DNA of 42,527 nucleotides from Labilibaculum sp. K2S (GTDB taxonomy: Bacteria > Bacteroidota > Bacteroidia > Bacteroidales > Marinifilaceae), in NCBI RefSeq assembly GCF_030372765.1, contig NZ_JAUCMW010000021.1, positions 41,039 through 83,565 on the forward strand, given 5' to 3'. The notes under the pieces were generated by a model. That model did no database searches. It saw only the letters and a list, made by a program, of their open reading frames with translations, and was not told where the DNA came from. Below, piece after piece: positions 33,685-42,479 of this stretch; positions within the stretch are counted from its first letter, which is position 1; every line of letters begins with the position of its first letter. Made by a program: the position numbers and the translations under genes.

Positions 33685-36177
33685 ATGACTACGGGAGAGA
33701 GAATTATACGTATTAATATAGAAGAGGAAATGAAATCTGCCTACATTGATTATTCAATGTCGGTGATTGTTTCCAGAGCTTTGCCAGATGTTAGGGATGG
33801 ATTAAAACCTGTTCATCGAAGAGTGCTGTTTGGAATGGGTGAGTTGGGAATGACTTCAACGAAACCTTATAAGAAATCAGCTAGAATTGTTGGAGAAGTA
33901 TTAGGTAAGTATCATCCACACGGTGATAGTTCTGTATACATGACAATGGTTCGTATGGCTCAGTACTGGTCATTGCGTTATCCTCTCATTGATGGTCAGG
34001 GAAATTTTGGTTCTGTTGATGGAGATAGCCCGGCAGCGATGCGTTACACTGAGGCGAGAATGAAAAAAATTGCTGAAGAAATCTTAGCTGATCTTGAAAA
34101 GGATACGGTTGATATGACTCCCAATTTTGATGAATCATTGAAAGAACCAACAGTTCTTCCTACTCGTATTCCAAATCTTTTGGTAAATGGTGCTTCGGGT
34201 ATTGCTGTAGGTATGGCCACAAACATGGCACCGCACAACTTATCTGATGTTATAGATGCTATTATTGTATACATTGAGGACAATGATGTTTCGATGGACG
34301 ATTTAATTAGTATTGTAAAAGCACCCGATTTTCCTACCGGTGGTACAATTTACGGTTATCAAGGGGTTAGAGATGCCTTTGAGACGGGTAGAGGGCGTGT
34401 TGTTGTTCGTTCTAAAACGATTATAGAAACGACTGATACTGGTCGTGAAAAAATAGTTGTAACGGAGATTCCTTATATGGTTAATAAGGCTGAGCTGATA
34501 ATGAGAGCTGCAGATCTGATTAATGATAAAAAAATCGAAGGAATTTCAAATGTTAATGATGAATCAGACCGTAATGGTATGCGCATCGTTTTCGATCTTA
34601 AAAGAGATGCAATTGCAAATGTTGTTTTAAACAAATTGTTTAAATACACTCAAATGATGACTTCATTCAGCGTAAATAATATTGCGTTGGTTAAAGGGCG
34701 TCCAAAGATGCTGAATCTTAAAGATTTGATCATGTATTTTGTTGAACACAGACATGACGTTGTTGTTCGAAGAACCCAATTTGAATTAAAGCAAGCTGAA
34801 GCTAAAGCGCACATCTTAAAAGGTTTGATAATAGCATTAGATCATATTGATCAGGTTATTGCTTTAATAAGAGGCTCTAAAACACCAGAAGAGGCGAAAT
34901 TAGGCTTAATGTCTAATTTTGAATTGGATGAACTTCAAGCTAAAGCTATTCTGGATATGCGTTTGCAGAAACTTACCGGTCTTGAGAGAGATAAGCTGCA
35001 TGCAGAATATGAAGAATTGATGAAGTTAATTGATTATCTAAACTCAATTCTTAATGATGAATCCATTCGAATGGGTATCATTAAGGATGAACTTTTAGAT
35101 GTGAAAGCGAGGTATGGTGACGAAAGAAGAACAGATATCGTTTATGCTTCAGAAGAGTTCAATCCAGAAGATTTTTATGCTGATGAAGAAATGGTAATTA
35201 CCATTTCAAGAATGGGCTACATTAAACGCACACCTCTTTCTGAGTTTAAAACGCAAAATAGAGGTGGAGTAGGTTCTAAAGGAAGTATAACAAGAGAAGA
35301 GGATTTCTTAGAGCATATGATTATGGCGACAATGCATAATACTATGTTGTTTTTTACCGAAAAAGGAAAATGTTTTTGGTTGAAAGTGTATGAGATTCCT
35401 GAAGGAACTAAACAATCCAAAGGTAGAGCAATTCAAAATTTATTAAATATAGAGCAAGATGATAAGGTTAAAGCTTATATCAATGTTCTTAATTTAAATG
35501 AAGAAGAATATATTAATAGTAATAACATTGTTCTCTGTACCAAGAAAGGGGTTATTAAGAAAACTTCATTGGAAGCATATTCTCGCCCCAGAGTTAACGG
35601 AGTAAATGCAATAACAGTTCGCGAAGGAGATCAGTTATTGGAAGCGAAGCTGACAAATGGCAATAATGAAATTTTAATTGCCGGACGTTCTGGTAAAGCA
35701 ATTAGATTTGCCGAGAGTCAAGTTCGCCCAATGGGTAGAACAGCTTCCGGAGTGCGCGGAATCACATTGAAAGATGAGACTGACGAAGTTGTTGGCATGA
35801 TATGTGTTGAGAATGGAGAAGAGGATATTCTTGTTGTCTCTGAAAATGGTTTTGGAAAGCGTTCTAAGATTGATGATTACCGAATTACCAATAGAGGTGG
35901 TAAAGGGGTTAAAACCATTAGTATTACAGAAAAAACTGGTGATCTAATTGCCATTAAAAATGTAACAGATAATGAAGATTTAATGATCATTAATAAATCT
36001 GGAATTACAATTAGAATGGCTGTTTCTGATTTGAGAGTTATGGGGCGTGCTACTCAGGGGGTTCGTTTGATTAACTTGAGTAAGAAAAATGATTCTATTG
36101 CGGCGGTTGCTAAAGTAAACTCTTCAGATGAAGTTTCAGAATTAAATACAGAGGAATCAACTGAAGAAGAGGTGTAG
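33685..36177 (+). CDS. gyrA: DNA gyrase subunit A
   Basis: 830 residues. The N-terminal winged-helix/tower domain holds YSMSVIVSRALPDVRDGLKPV and the catalytic Tyr121 in AMRYTEARM; the coiled domain and the six-bladed C-terminal DNA-wrapping domain follow from about 500. The quinolone-resistance region reads GKYHPHGDSSVYMTMVRMAQ: Ser82 is present, but Met86 stands where E. coli has Asp87. The GyrA box is QNRGGVGSKG (around residue 527), a weaker form of QRRGGKG. The C-terminus ends in an acidic Glu-rich tail. Gyrase introduces negative supercoils. It is a single gene with a -7 box, divergent from clpC; gyrB is not here. Confidence 0.96.
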   Translation: MTTGERIIRINIEEEMKSAYIDYSMSVIVSRALPDVRDGLKPVHRRVLFGMGELGMTSTKPYKKSARIVGEVLGKYHPHGDSSVYMTMVRMAQYWSLRYPLIDGQGNFGSVDGDSPAAMRYTEARMKKIAEEILADLEKDTVDMTPNFDESLKEPTVLPTRIPNLLVNGASGIAVGMATNMAPHNLSDVIDAIIVYIEDNDVSMDDLISIVKAPDFPTGGTIYGYQGVRDAFETGRGRVVVRSKTIIETTDTGREKIVVTEIPYMVNKAELIMRAADLINDKKIEGISNVNDESDRNGMRIVFDLKRDAIANVVLNKLFKYTQMMTSFSVNNIALVKGRPKMLNLKDLIMYFVEHRHDVVVRRTQFELKQAEAKAHILKGLIIALDHIDQVIALIRGSKTPEEAKLGLMSNFELDELQAKAILDMRLQKLTGLERDKLHAEYEELMKLIDYLNSILNDESIRMGIIKDELLDVKARYGDERRTDIVYASEEFNPEDFYADEEMVITISRMGYIKRTPLSEFKTQNRGGVGSKGSITREEDFLEHMIMATMHNTMLFFTEKGKCFWLKVYEIPEGTKQSKGRAIQNLLNIEQDDKVKAYINVLNLNEEEYINSNNIVLCTKKGVIKKTSLEAYSRPRVNGVNAITVREGDQLLEAKLTNGNNEILIAGRSGKAIRFAESQVRPMGRTASGVRGITLKDETDEVVGMICVENGEEDILVVSENGFGKRSKIDDYRITNRGGKGVKTISITEKTGDLIAIKNVTDNEDLMIINKSGITIRMAVSDLRVMGRATQGVRLINLSKKNDSIAAVAKVNSSDEVSELNTEESTEEEV

Positions 36178-36208
36178 AGAATAGATACTTAGACTAAATA
36201 TAAAGAAA

Positions 36209-36259
36209 ACAATCTTGTTCATAGTATGAAATAAAAATATATTTTTGTTCAAGATTGTT
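36209..36259 (+). promoter_or_regulatory. Promoter and long-loop inverted repeat between gyrA and the TPR gene
   Basis: AACAATCTTG (36209-36218) and its exact complement (36250-36259) enclose 31 bases. Inside lies TATTTTTG (36240-36247), a TAnnTTTG box, with TTG at 36216-36218 as its -33 element (21-base spacing). The repeat may be a gyrA terminator or an operator around the TPR promoter. Confidence 0.5.
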
Positions 36260-36279
36260 ATTAAAACTAAACATTGATT

Positions 36280-37449
36280 ATGAGAAAATTATCATTCATT
36301 CTAGTTATGCTTATGTGTGTTGCAAGTGTAAGTGCACAGAAAAGCAAGGTGACTGGAGCCCAGAATTATCTTACTTCTGGTAAGTTGGATAAAGCAAAAG
36401 AAGCTATTGATGAAGGGATTCAGGACGAAAAATGTGTGGCATATGCTAAGGCATATTTTGTAAAAGGAAAAGTGTATCAAGGAATTTTTGAAAGTCCTCT
36501 TCCTGCGTACAAGAAATTGGCGGAAAAACCGCTTGATATTGCTTTCGATGCCTATATGAAAGCTCTTGAGTTAGATGAAAAAGGGAAAATGGAGAAGCCT
36601 GTTAAAGCTCAGATGACAAACATGATTCCTAATTACACAAATGAAGCTGTTAATTTATATAATGCAGGAGATTTTCCTGGCGCTTTAGCTGCTTTTGAGC
36701 GTGTATTGGAAATTGAGGGAATGGATATGTTTAAAGAAAATGCTACGATTGATACAGCTGTCATTTTTAATGCAGGTATGACTGCTCAAAAGGCAGATCA
36801 ATTAGATAAAGCAGCAAAATATTACAAGCAATCTATTGAATACAACTATGGTGGAGCAAAAACCTATGCTAATTTGGCCAAAGTTTTAACTGATTCTGGA
36901 AATAAAGAAGAAGGAGTTAAATATCTTCATAAAGGATTTGAGCTATATCCTAATGATTCATGGATGTTGGTTGAGCTAATTAACCATTATATGTTAGGTG
37001 GAGAGCCTCAAAAGGCTGCTGATTATTTGGATAAAGCAATTGAATTGGATCCAAATAATGCTTCTTTTTACCGTGCTAAGGGTACTTTGTATGAAAAGAC
37101 TGAAGAATTTGCTAAGGCCGAAGAGATGTATACTAAAGCATTAAGTATGGATCCAAATGATTTTACTTCTCAGTACAATCTTGGCTTACTAAAACTTAAT
37201 GCAGCTATTCTGAAGCATAAGGCAGCCAATGAAATAATGGATGCTAAAAAGTATAATGAAGCAATTAAGGCTGTTTATGCAGAATACGAAGCAGTAATTC
37301 CTTATTTCGAAAAGGTTCTAGAGATGCAGCCTGATGAGAAAAATTCAATGATTACTTTGAAAGAATTATATTTCAAACTGAGAAATGAAAACGAAGTTTA
37401 CCTTGAAAAGTACAATAAGGTAAAAGCTCAGTTGGATGGAATGGAATAA
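36280..37449 (+). CDS. Secreted/periplasmic TPR-repeat protein
   Basis: 389 residues from the ATG at 36280 (MRKLSFILVMLMCVASVSAQ, a signal peptide probably cut after SAQ). The rest is built from about six to seven tetratricopeptide repeats, for example AVNLYNAGDFPGALAAFERVLEI, AAKYYKQSIEYNYGGAKTYANLAKVL, ADYLDKAIELDPNNASFYRAKG and AEEMYTKALSMDPNDF. These form a protein-binding superhelix, presumably in the periplasm. There is no catalytic motif and no lipobox. It is downstream of gyrA but has its own -7 box and terminator, so it is likely an independent unit. Confidence 0.88.
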   Translation: MRKLSFILVMLMCVASVSAQKSKVTGAQNYLTSGKLDKAKEAIDEGIQDEKCVAYAKAYFVKGKVYQGIFESPLPAYKKLAEKPLDIAFDAYMKALELDEKGKMEKPVKAQMTNMIPNYTNEAVNLYNAGDFPGALAAFERVLEIEGMDMFKENATIDTAVIFNAGMTAQKADQLDKAAKYYKQSIEYNYGGAKTYANLAKVLTDSGNKEEGVKYLHKGFELYPNDSWMLVELINHYMLGGEPQKAADYLDKAIELDPNNASFYRAKGTLYEKTEEFAKAEEMYTKALSMDPNDFTSQYNLGLLKLNAAILKHKAANEIMDAKKYNEAIKAVYAEYEAVIPYFEKVLEMQPDEKNSMITLKELYFKLRNENEVYLEKYNKVKAQLDGME

Positions 37450-37464
37450 ATAAAGAACATTAAA

Positions 37465-37496
37465 AATAAAAGGAAGTTTTGGCTTCCTTTTATTAT
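37465..37496 (+). terminator. TPR gene terminator
   Basis: A 12-bp perfect stem, AATAAAAGGAAG (37465-37476) and its complement (37483-37494), 6-base loop. Confidence 0.88.
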
Positions 37497-37563
37497 ATAA
37501 TTCTTATTTAACGTAATGTTGATTATAAGACAAATATAGTTTTTGAAAATCGCACAATCTGTA

Positions 37564-39276
37564 TTAAAGAAACTTCTGCAGTACTTCCATTAATTTATGA
37601 GGATCAATAGGCTTTGTAATAAATTCATTCGCACCAGCCTTAAAACATTCTTCTTTTTCATTATTAAATGTAAATGCTGTCTGCACTATAACCGGGATCT
37701 TACTATTGATGGCTTTAATTTGTTTTATTGCATCCAATCCGCCAATCTCAGGCATTCTCATATCCATTAAGACCAAGTCTATTTGCGGATCATTTGCCTG
37801 ACATATTTCGATGGCATCTCTGCCATTACGAGCCCAAATTACATTTGCATCAGTTAATTCAATTATTGCATTTAAGTAATTGAAATTAGATTTAACATCT
37901 TCTGCAATTAAAATATTACGATTGGTATAATCTATGGATTTTACTCCTGAACTCTCGATTCTACACTCAAATTTATCTGAAGACTCTCTTAAAAGTTTAA
38001 GATTTGATTGACCCAAATTATGTACTTTAAAATAAAAATTGGAACCAATTTCAATTTTAGAATCAAACCAAATTTCCCCCTCTAGAAGCTGTACCATTTT
38101 TTTACAAAGAGTTAAACCAATTCCTGAACCTTCAAATTTTCTGGTAGAACTGCTTTCTCCTTGTCTAAATAGATCGAATATAATATGTTGATTTTCACAA
38201 GAAATACCAACCCCTGTATCTTTTATGTAAAATATTGGATTGATTCCGCCTTCTATGAAATACCCTATTTCTATAATTCCTTTTGTTGTGAATTTAATTG
38301 CGTTATCAATAAGATTATCAAGTATTTGAACTATTTTATTTTTATCTGAATTAATAGAGAATTGTTCACTGTTCTCTGGCAAAATAAGTCTTAATTCAAG
38401 ACGTGTATTAAATTTGTGACTTGTTTCAAAAACTTTAAATAAGTCAGTTATGACTGGATTTAGTACAAATTTTTCTTTTTGAATTGCTAATTGATTCGTA
38501 TCCATTTTGGAAACATCAATCAAGTTATTGATAAGCTTTAAAAGTTTTTTGCTATTATTTGAAATGTGATTAATGAAACCATCTCGTTGAGTTTTATTTA
38601 GATTGTTATCTGATAATAGATTCGAAAATCCAACCATGGCATTAATAGGTGTTCGAATTTCATGGCTTATGTTAGAAAGAAAGGCTGTTTTTAATTTTTC
38701 AGATTCTTCAGCCTCTTTCTTCGCTTTTTCAAGTTCTTTTTTTGTTTCTGTTATTGTAATTAAATCCTGCAGCGATATTGCATGGGAAATGCATGCTTGA
38801 ATAGATACTGAAAATTTGTCTAAAACATTTTTTAATTTAGTTTGGTCGATTTGGCTCCAGATTCGTTTCTCAGAAGATGAATATAGCACCAGAAATCCGA
38901 TTTCGTGCAATTGGAAAAAGGTTACCGCTCCTCCTTCTTTCACTTTAAAACCAATTTCTTCACTAATTTTCTGAGTAAGAATACATGAAAATGAATTTTG
39001 GCTTGAAAAACAACGATCAATAAAATTAGAATTACATATTGAGCAACTCTCAAGCTTGATAATTGGATGAGAATAAACTGCTTTTAATCCATGTTCTTGC
39101 TCTGTAAATGCAATATTACTATTCCGAATCCAAACACCACCAAACTCTATATTTTTGATTGACATTAGTGTATCTAAAAACCTTCTGCAATTTTCCTTCA
39201 AATCTAAGGACTGACCGATAGATAAGGATAATTCATACAAAAATGAAATGTCTTTTATTATATCGTTAGTTTGCAT
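37564..39276 (-). CDS. Cytosolic hybrid histidine kinase with GAF-like input and C-terminal receiver
   Basis: 570 residues without membrane segments. Residues 1-165 look like a GAF-type input domain containing a cysteine cluster: Cys78, Cys81, Cys89 and Cys98 (C-x2-C-x7-C-x8-C). A coiled linker (175-198) leads to HisKA with the phosphoacceptor His205 in FLSNISHEIRTPINAM, HATPase_c with DNLIDNAIKFT, DTGVGI and GSGIGLTLCKKMV, and a receiver domain (453-570) with acidic pocket ED and Asp505 in LVLMDMRMPEIGG, and Lys in FITKPIDP. No HPt or output regulator lies nearby, so the phosphorelay partner must be elsewhere. Its ATG overlaps the end of the FIST gene by 11 bases, so the two are translationally coupled. 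Confidence 0.92.
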   Translation of the reverse strand: MQTNDIIKDISFLYELSLSIGQSLDLKENCRRFLDTLMSIKNIEFGGVWIRNSNIAFTEQEHGLKAVYSHPIIKLESCSICNSNFIDRCFSSQNSFSCILTQKISEEIGFKVKEGGAVTFFQLHEIGFLVLYSSSEKRIWSQIDQTKLKNVLDKFSVSIQACISHAISLQDLITITETKKELEKAKKEAEESEKLKTAFLSNISHEIRTPINAMVGFSNLLSDNNLNKTQRDGFINHISNNSKKLLKLINNLIDVSKMDTNQLAIQKEKFVLNPVITDLFKVFETSHKFNTRLELRLILPENSEQFSINSDKNKIVQILDNLIDNAIKFTTKGIIEIGYFIEGGINPIFYIKDTGVGISCENQHIIFDLFRQGESSSTRKFEGSGIGLTLCKKMVQLLEGEIWFDSKIEIGSNFYFKVHNLGQSNLKLLRESSDKFECRIESSGVKSIDYTNRNILIAEDVKSNFNYLNAIIELTDANVIWARNGRDAIEICQANDPQIDLVLMDMRMPEIGGLDAIKQIKAINSKIPVIVQTAFTFNNEKEECFKAGANEFITKPIDPHKLMEVLQKFL

Positions 39277-40381
39277 TCTTATCTAGATATGAAAAACCTA
39301 AAACAATAGATTTATTTAATATTTCAGGATATCCTTCCCCATTTGAATATATTTCTCCAATTGAAAGAGCTCCTTCTAAATTCACTTTTTTTTGTGTGCT
39401 TTTGATTTCTTCAGTTAAATTTGAGAGTTCCAAATAAAAGTCATTATTTAAGTGATTTTTTCTTGATATGCAATTAAAAATAAGCACATCATTTATTTTA
39501 AATTTGGTGTCGATACTTTGATAAACAAGATTTTTAGATACAGATTTAAAATCTTCTTCTTTCATTGTCATGAGGTCAATAACTGAATTTTCAGGAATGT
39601 TACCAACACATTGTAAATAACCTTTTTCAGTAATTCTCATTGGATCTCTAATTATATATTCACTACTTTCTTTATAGATTCCAAACGGATAATGAATTGA
39701 ATTCGCCTCAAAATTTTCTTTGTTAATTTTAATGTCTAATATAGTTTTCAAAAATCGTTGATAAACAACGAATGCATTTTCCCAATTAAGTTCTTTAATA
39801 AAGTTTTTATCTGTTTTTGTAGCGATAAATGGACCATAAAGTTTTGTCCAACCGTGCAATGAGCCTGTTGTGGCCTTATTTTTAGTTAGTGTAATGATTG
39901 TTCCTGTATTAAAAACGCCATCATTGCTTATTAAAATACCCTCATTCTGCTCTTTGATCCGGCCAGCGCCACCACCAATAAACTTAACATCATTTCCTAA
40001 ATAAGTATATAAAGATCTTAAGTGTTCTGAACTATCAGAAGATATGCCGGAAGTTAAAACATAAGCCGTTGAAAAAGTTACTTTGCTAAATTCAGAAAAT
40101 TGTCGGCTAAAGGTTTTCGACGAATCAAAATAAATTGAAATAGCATTATGCGGTAACCACTTAATTACTACTCCAGTACTGGATGTTTCGTTGTTGTTTA
40201 TTATTTTTGGAAAAACACCACCAGTAAACTTTATATTTTTGTTATTCAGCGAATTAACTAACTCATCTAATGGGATTTTAGAATCTTCCCCAATAAGGAT
40301 GAAGGCAAATGAATTGTTAGAAAATACATTGGTTTCTAACAAATAAAGTATTTCATTCAGACTTGGATTTTTCAGATACAT
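39266..40381 (-). CDS. FIST-domain sensor protein
   Basis: 371 residues from the ATG at 40381 (MYLKNPSLNEILYLL). A FIST N-terminal domain (about 15-190, with FAFILIGEDSKIPLDELVNSL, FTGGVFPKIINNNETSSTGVV, and FIGGGAGRIKEQNEGILISNDG) is followed by a FIST C-terminal domain (about 205-365, ending IYSNGEGYPEILNKSIVLGFS). FIST proteins are soluble intracellular sensors; some relatives bind heme/NO (NosP) and control a neighbouring kinase. The coupling with the hybrid kinase immediately downstream fits that role. The ligand is not known from the sequence. Unusually for this phylum, a purine-rich Shine-Dalgarno-like stretch (minus strand, 40384-40397, GAAGAGGAGAGAGG) lies just before the start. Confidence 0.88.
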   Translation of the reverse strand: MYLKNPSLNEILYLLETNVFSNNSFAFILIGEDSKIPLDELVNSLNNKNIKFTGGVFPKIINNNETSSTGVVIKWLPHNAISIYFDSSKTFSRQFSEFSKVTFSTAYVLTSGISSDSSEHLRSLYTYLGNDVKFIGGGAGRIKEQNEGILISNDGVFNTGTIITLTKNKATTGSLHGWTKLYGPFIATKTDKNFIKELNWENAFVVYQRFLKTILDIKINKENFEANSIHYPFGIYKESSEYIIRDPMRITEKGYLQCVGNIPENSVIDLMTMKEEDFKSVSKNLVYQSIDTKFKINDVLIFNCISRKNHLNNDFYLELSNLTEEIKSTQKKVNLEGALSIGEIYSNGEGYPEILNKSIVLGFSYLDKNAN

Positions 40382-40508
40382 TACCTCTCTCCTCTTCAAT
40401 TATATTAATTACAATTTTAGTAAATTTATGACTATTAACCGATTGCTTTTGATTAAAGATCAGTATTACCATGTCAAGGCTTTTAATTGTATTATTAGAG
40501 GAGATATT

Positions 40509-40545
40509 AAAAAAAAACTGACTTTTTGAATACAAAGCCAGTTTT
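40509..40545 (-). terminator. Adenylate kinase gene terminator
   Basis: On the minus strand a 12-bp stem with one G-U pair (40534-40545 with 40514-40525; AAAACTGGCTTT) is followed by a run of U's (nine A on the plus strand at 40509-40517). It separates adk from the FIST gene. Confidence 0.85.
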
Positions 40546-40553
40546 CTGTTAGG

Positions 40554-41720
40554 TTATCTAATTTTTTTGAATGATTTATTGACTACATCCGTGAGTCGTT
40601 TAAGAACATCTTCTTCACTTCCCAATCCATTTACAATTTCAAATTTGTCCTGTTTAGAGTAATAGTTACTCACTTTTATGCTTCTTTTTTCAAATTGCTC
40701 TAATCTGTGAATAATGATATCAGTATCATCATAAAGTCTTTTGCCTTCCGTTTTCCCTCTGTAGGTTAAACGTTTAATCGACTCAAGTGTAGAAACATCC
40801 AAATTAATTGATGTAGTTACAATTGAACCAAGTTTTCGTAATAGACCATCAAGTATGTATGCCTGAACAATTGTTCGAGGAAATCCCTTAAAAATAAAAC
40901 CTTTGGCATCAGGATGCTTGCGAATTTGTCTTTCAATTAGACGGATAGCAATTTCATCAGGAACAATATCTCCTTTTTCCATATAGGTCTTTGCACTTTG
41001 TCCCATTTCCGTGTCTTTTTTGATTTCCTGACGCATCAAATGACCTGTTGAAATGTATTCGAGATTAAATTGTTCGGCTAATTTTCTTCCTTGAGTCCCT
41101 TTTCCTGATCCTGGAGGACCTAATAAAACCAGGTTAATCCATGATTTTTGAAGGGTTTGGTCTACTACTGAAGTCAATCGTTCAAAAATCTGGTCAATAC
41201 CACCCAACCCATCAATACCATGATATATTTCTTTCTCTTTGTAAAAATTTGCAACCGGAGCTGTTTTAGTATCATATTCTTTTAATCGAACACTAATTAC
41301 TTCCTCAGTGTCATCTGATCGATTCTCCTTTTTTGCACGATCTAACAAACGATTTCGAAGTTGATCTGAGGGAACCTCTAAACTTAGCATACAATCAAGT
41401 TTAGTATTCATCTTTAATAGCAAACCTTCAAGAATATAGGCTTGTACAGTTGTTCTTGGAAATCCATCAAAAAGAAAACCATTTACTTCAGTATCGGTTT
41501 GAATACGTTCTTCCATAATTTGAACGATAATTTCATCGGGAACAAGTCCCCCCCTTTTGATAATGTCTTTTGCTTGCAACCCCAACTCGGTTCCTTCGGC
41601 AATCTCACCTCTTAGTATATCTCCTGTTGATATATACGCAAGATTATATTTTTCGATAAGCATTTTTGATTGAGTTCCCTTACCTGCTCCAGGGGGGCCA
41701 AAAAGTGCAATATTTAGCAT
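40554..41720 (-). CDS. adk: Tandem double-domain adenylate kinase
   Basis: 388 residues: two complete short-LID adenylate kinase domains in one chain, about twice the normal length. Domain 1 (1-190) has P-loop GPPGAGKGTQ, YISTGDILR (Asp34), FDGFPRT (Asp85) and the LID RSDDTEEVISVRL. Domain 2 (194-388) has GPPGSGKGTQ, but YISTGHLMR has His227 in place of the Asp, and FKGFPRT has Lys278 in place of the other Asp; its LID is KRLYDDTDIIIHRL. Those Asp residues help hold Mg2+ in adenylate kinases, so domain 2 is probably impaired or regulatory. Domain 1 should interconvert ATP, ADP and AMP normally. A -7 box and a terminator make it a single-gene unit. Confidence 0.92.
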   Translation of the reverse strand: MLNIALFGPPGAGKGTQSKMLIEKYNLAYISTGDILRGEIAEGTELGLQAKDIIKRGGLVPDEIIVQIMEERIQTDTEVNGFLFDGFPRTTVQAYILEGLLLKMNTKLDCMLSLEVPSDQLRNRLLDRAKKENRSDDTEEVISVRLKEYDTKTAPVANFYKEKEIYHGIDGLGGIDQIFERLTSVVDQTLQKSWINLVLLGPPGSGKGTQGRKLAEQFNLEYISTGHLMRQEIKKDTEMGQSAKTYMEKGDIVPDEIAIRLIERQIRKHPDAKGFIFKGFPRTIVQAYILDGLLRKLGSIVTTSINLDVSTLESIKRLTYRGKTEGKRLYDDTDIIIHRLEQFEKRSIKVSNYYSKQDKFEIVNGLGSEEDVLKRLTDVVNKSFKKIR

Positions 41721-41757
41721 GTACTGAAATTTATATTTGTTATGGTTGTAATTGATT

Positions 41758-41765
41758 CAAAAATA
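41758..41765 (-). promoter_or_regulatory. Putative -7 box for adk
   Basis: On the minus strand this reads TATTTTTG, an exact TAnnTTTG match, 37 bases before the adk ATG. Confidence 0.5.
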
Positions 41766-41815
41766 GTAAAAATTTGATTTGATAAGAGAAATTTATCCAA
41801 ATGTTACTCTTCGAA

Positions 41816-42190
41816 TTATTTAAGGAAAATCAGAAATGAGATTTTATGGCTATTAAAATTTCTAAAAGTGCTGAGAGCCCAACATAATAGATGTAATAGT
41901 CCCAAAAAAAAGAAGGTTGGAAAAACAGGTCCATTCCAAAAGGAATAATTGGCTATTGCAAAAAATATGTATCCCCAGATTAAAAGAAGGCTTCCTATAA
42001 ATTCAAATTTCCATACGATAATTAATCCCATTAGCATTATGACGTTGGCTGAAAACAACCTGATTTCTTGTTCAGACATCAAATTTAAATCGGGAGAACC
42101 AATTTGGATTGCAAACCAAATAAAAAATAGGAATAAGAAAATTCCTAAAAAACGTGCAATCCAACGAAGTATGGTAATAAATAGTTTCAA
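41816..42190 (-). CDS. Small integral membrane protein, function unknown
   Basis: 124 residues with about four hydrophobic segments (10-30, 47-62, 66-84, 92-107), few charges and no conserved catalytic residue I recognise. The start MKLFITILRWIARFLGIFLF resembles small membrane proteins widespread and uncharacterised in Bacteroidota. It reads in the same direction as adk, with 95 bases between its stop and the adk ATG, where an adk promoter lies. Confidence 0.6.
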   Translation of the reverse strand: MKLFITILRWIARFLGIFLFLFFIWFAIQIGSPDLNLMSEQEIRLFSANVIMLMGLIIVWKFEFIGSLLLIWGYIFFAIANYSFWNGPVFPTFFFLGLLHLLCWALSTFRNFNSHKISFLIFLK

Positions 42191-42413
42191 GTCTTGTCCT
42201 TTTTACGATTTGGGAGATTTTTTAATATGCTTTTATCAAATATAACCGAATTAATAGGTAATTGAAAATTACGGCACTAGAATAAATTAAAAAAAGAATG
42301 CTTGAGCATCAAATAGATGGTGTAGTTCGTTGAATATTAGCAGATTTAAATTGACATTCTTCTTGTAAAGTCTTATATTTTATTTAGGGAATAATCCACT
42401 TAAATATATTGTT
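42191..42413. other. Short gap before the truncated zinc-ribbon gene
   Basis: About 220 AT-rich bases between divergent genes. I see no RNA gene or repeat; TTATATTTTATTTAGG near 42372 is a weak promoter candidate. Confidence 0.4.
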
Positions 42414-42479
42414 ATGAAGGCTAATTATTTATGTCCAAAATGCAGAACTTATTTAAATATTGGGGATCAAATTGGATAA
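42414..42479 (+). pseudogene. Truncated zinc-ribbon protein gene
   Basis: ATG opens MKANYLCPKCRTYLNIGDQIG and stops at TAA (42477-42479) after 21 codons. CPKC is the first knuckle of a zinc ribbon; relatives continue for about 60 further residues. The remainder is cut off where IS21-like end sequence begins, so the stop is probably contributed by the insertion. Confidence 0.6.

Noticed and set aside
40353..40535. 60-codon minus-strand ORF between adk and the FIST gene
   Set aside because: Its start lies within the adk terminator hairpin and U-run, and its end overlaps the FIST start in another frame. A small coupled peptide cannot be excluded.
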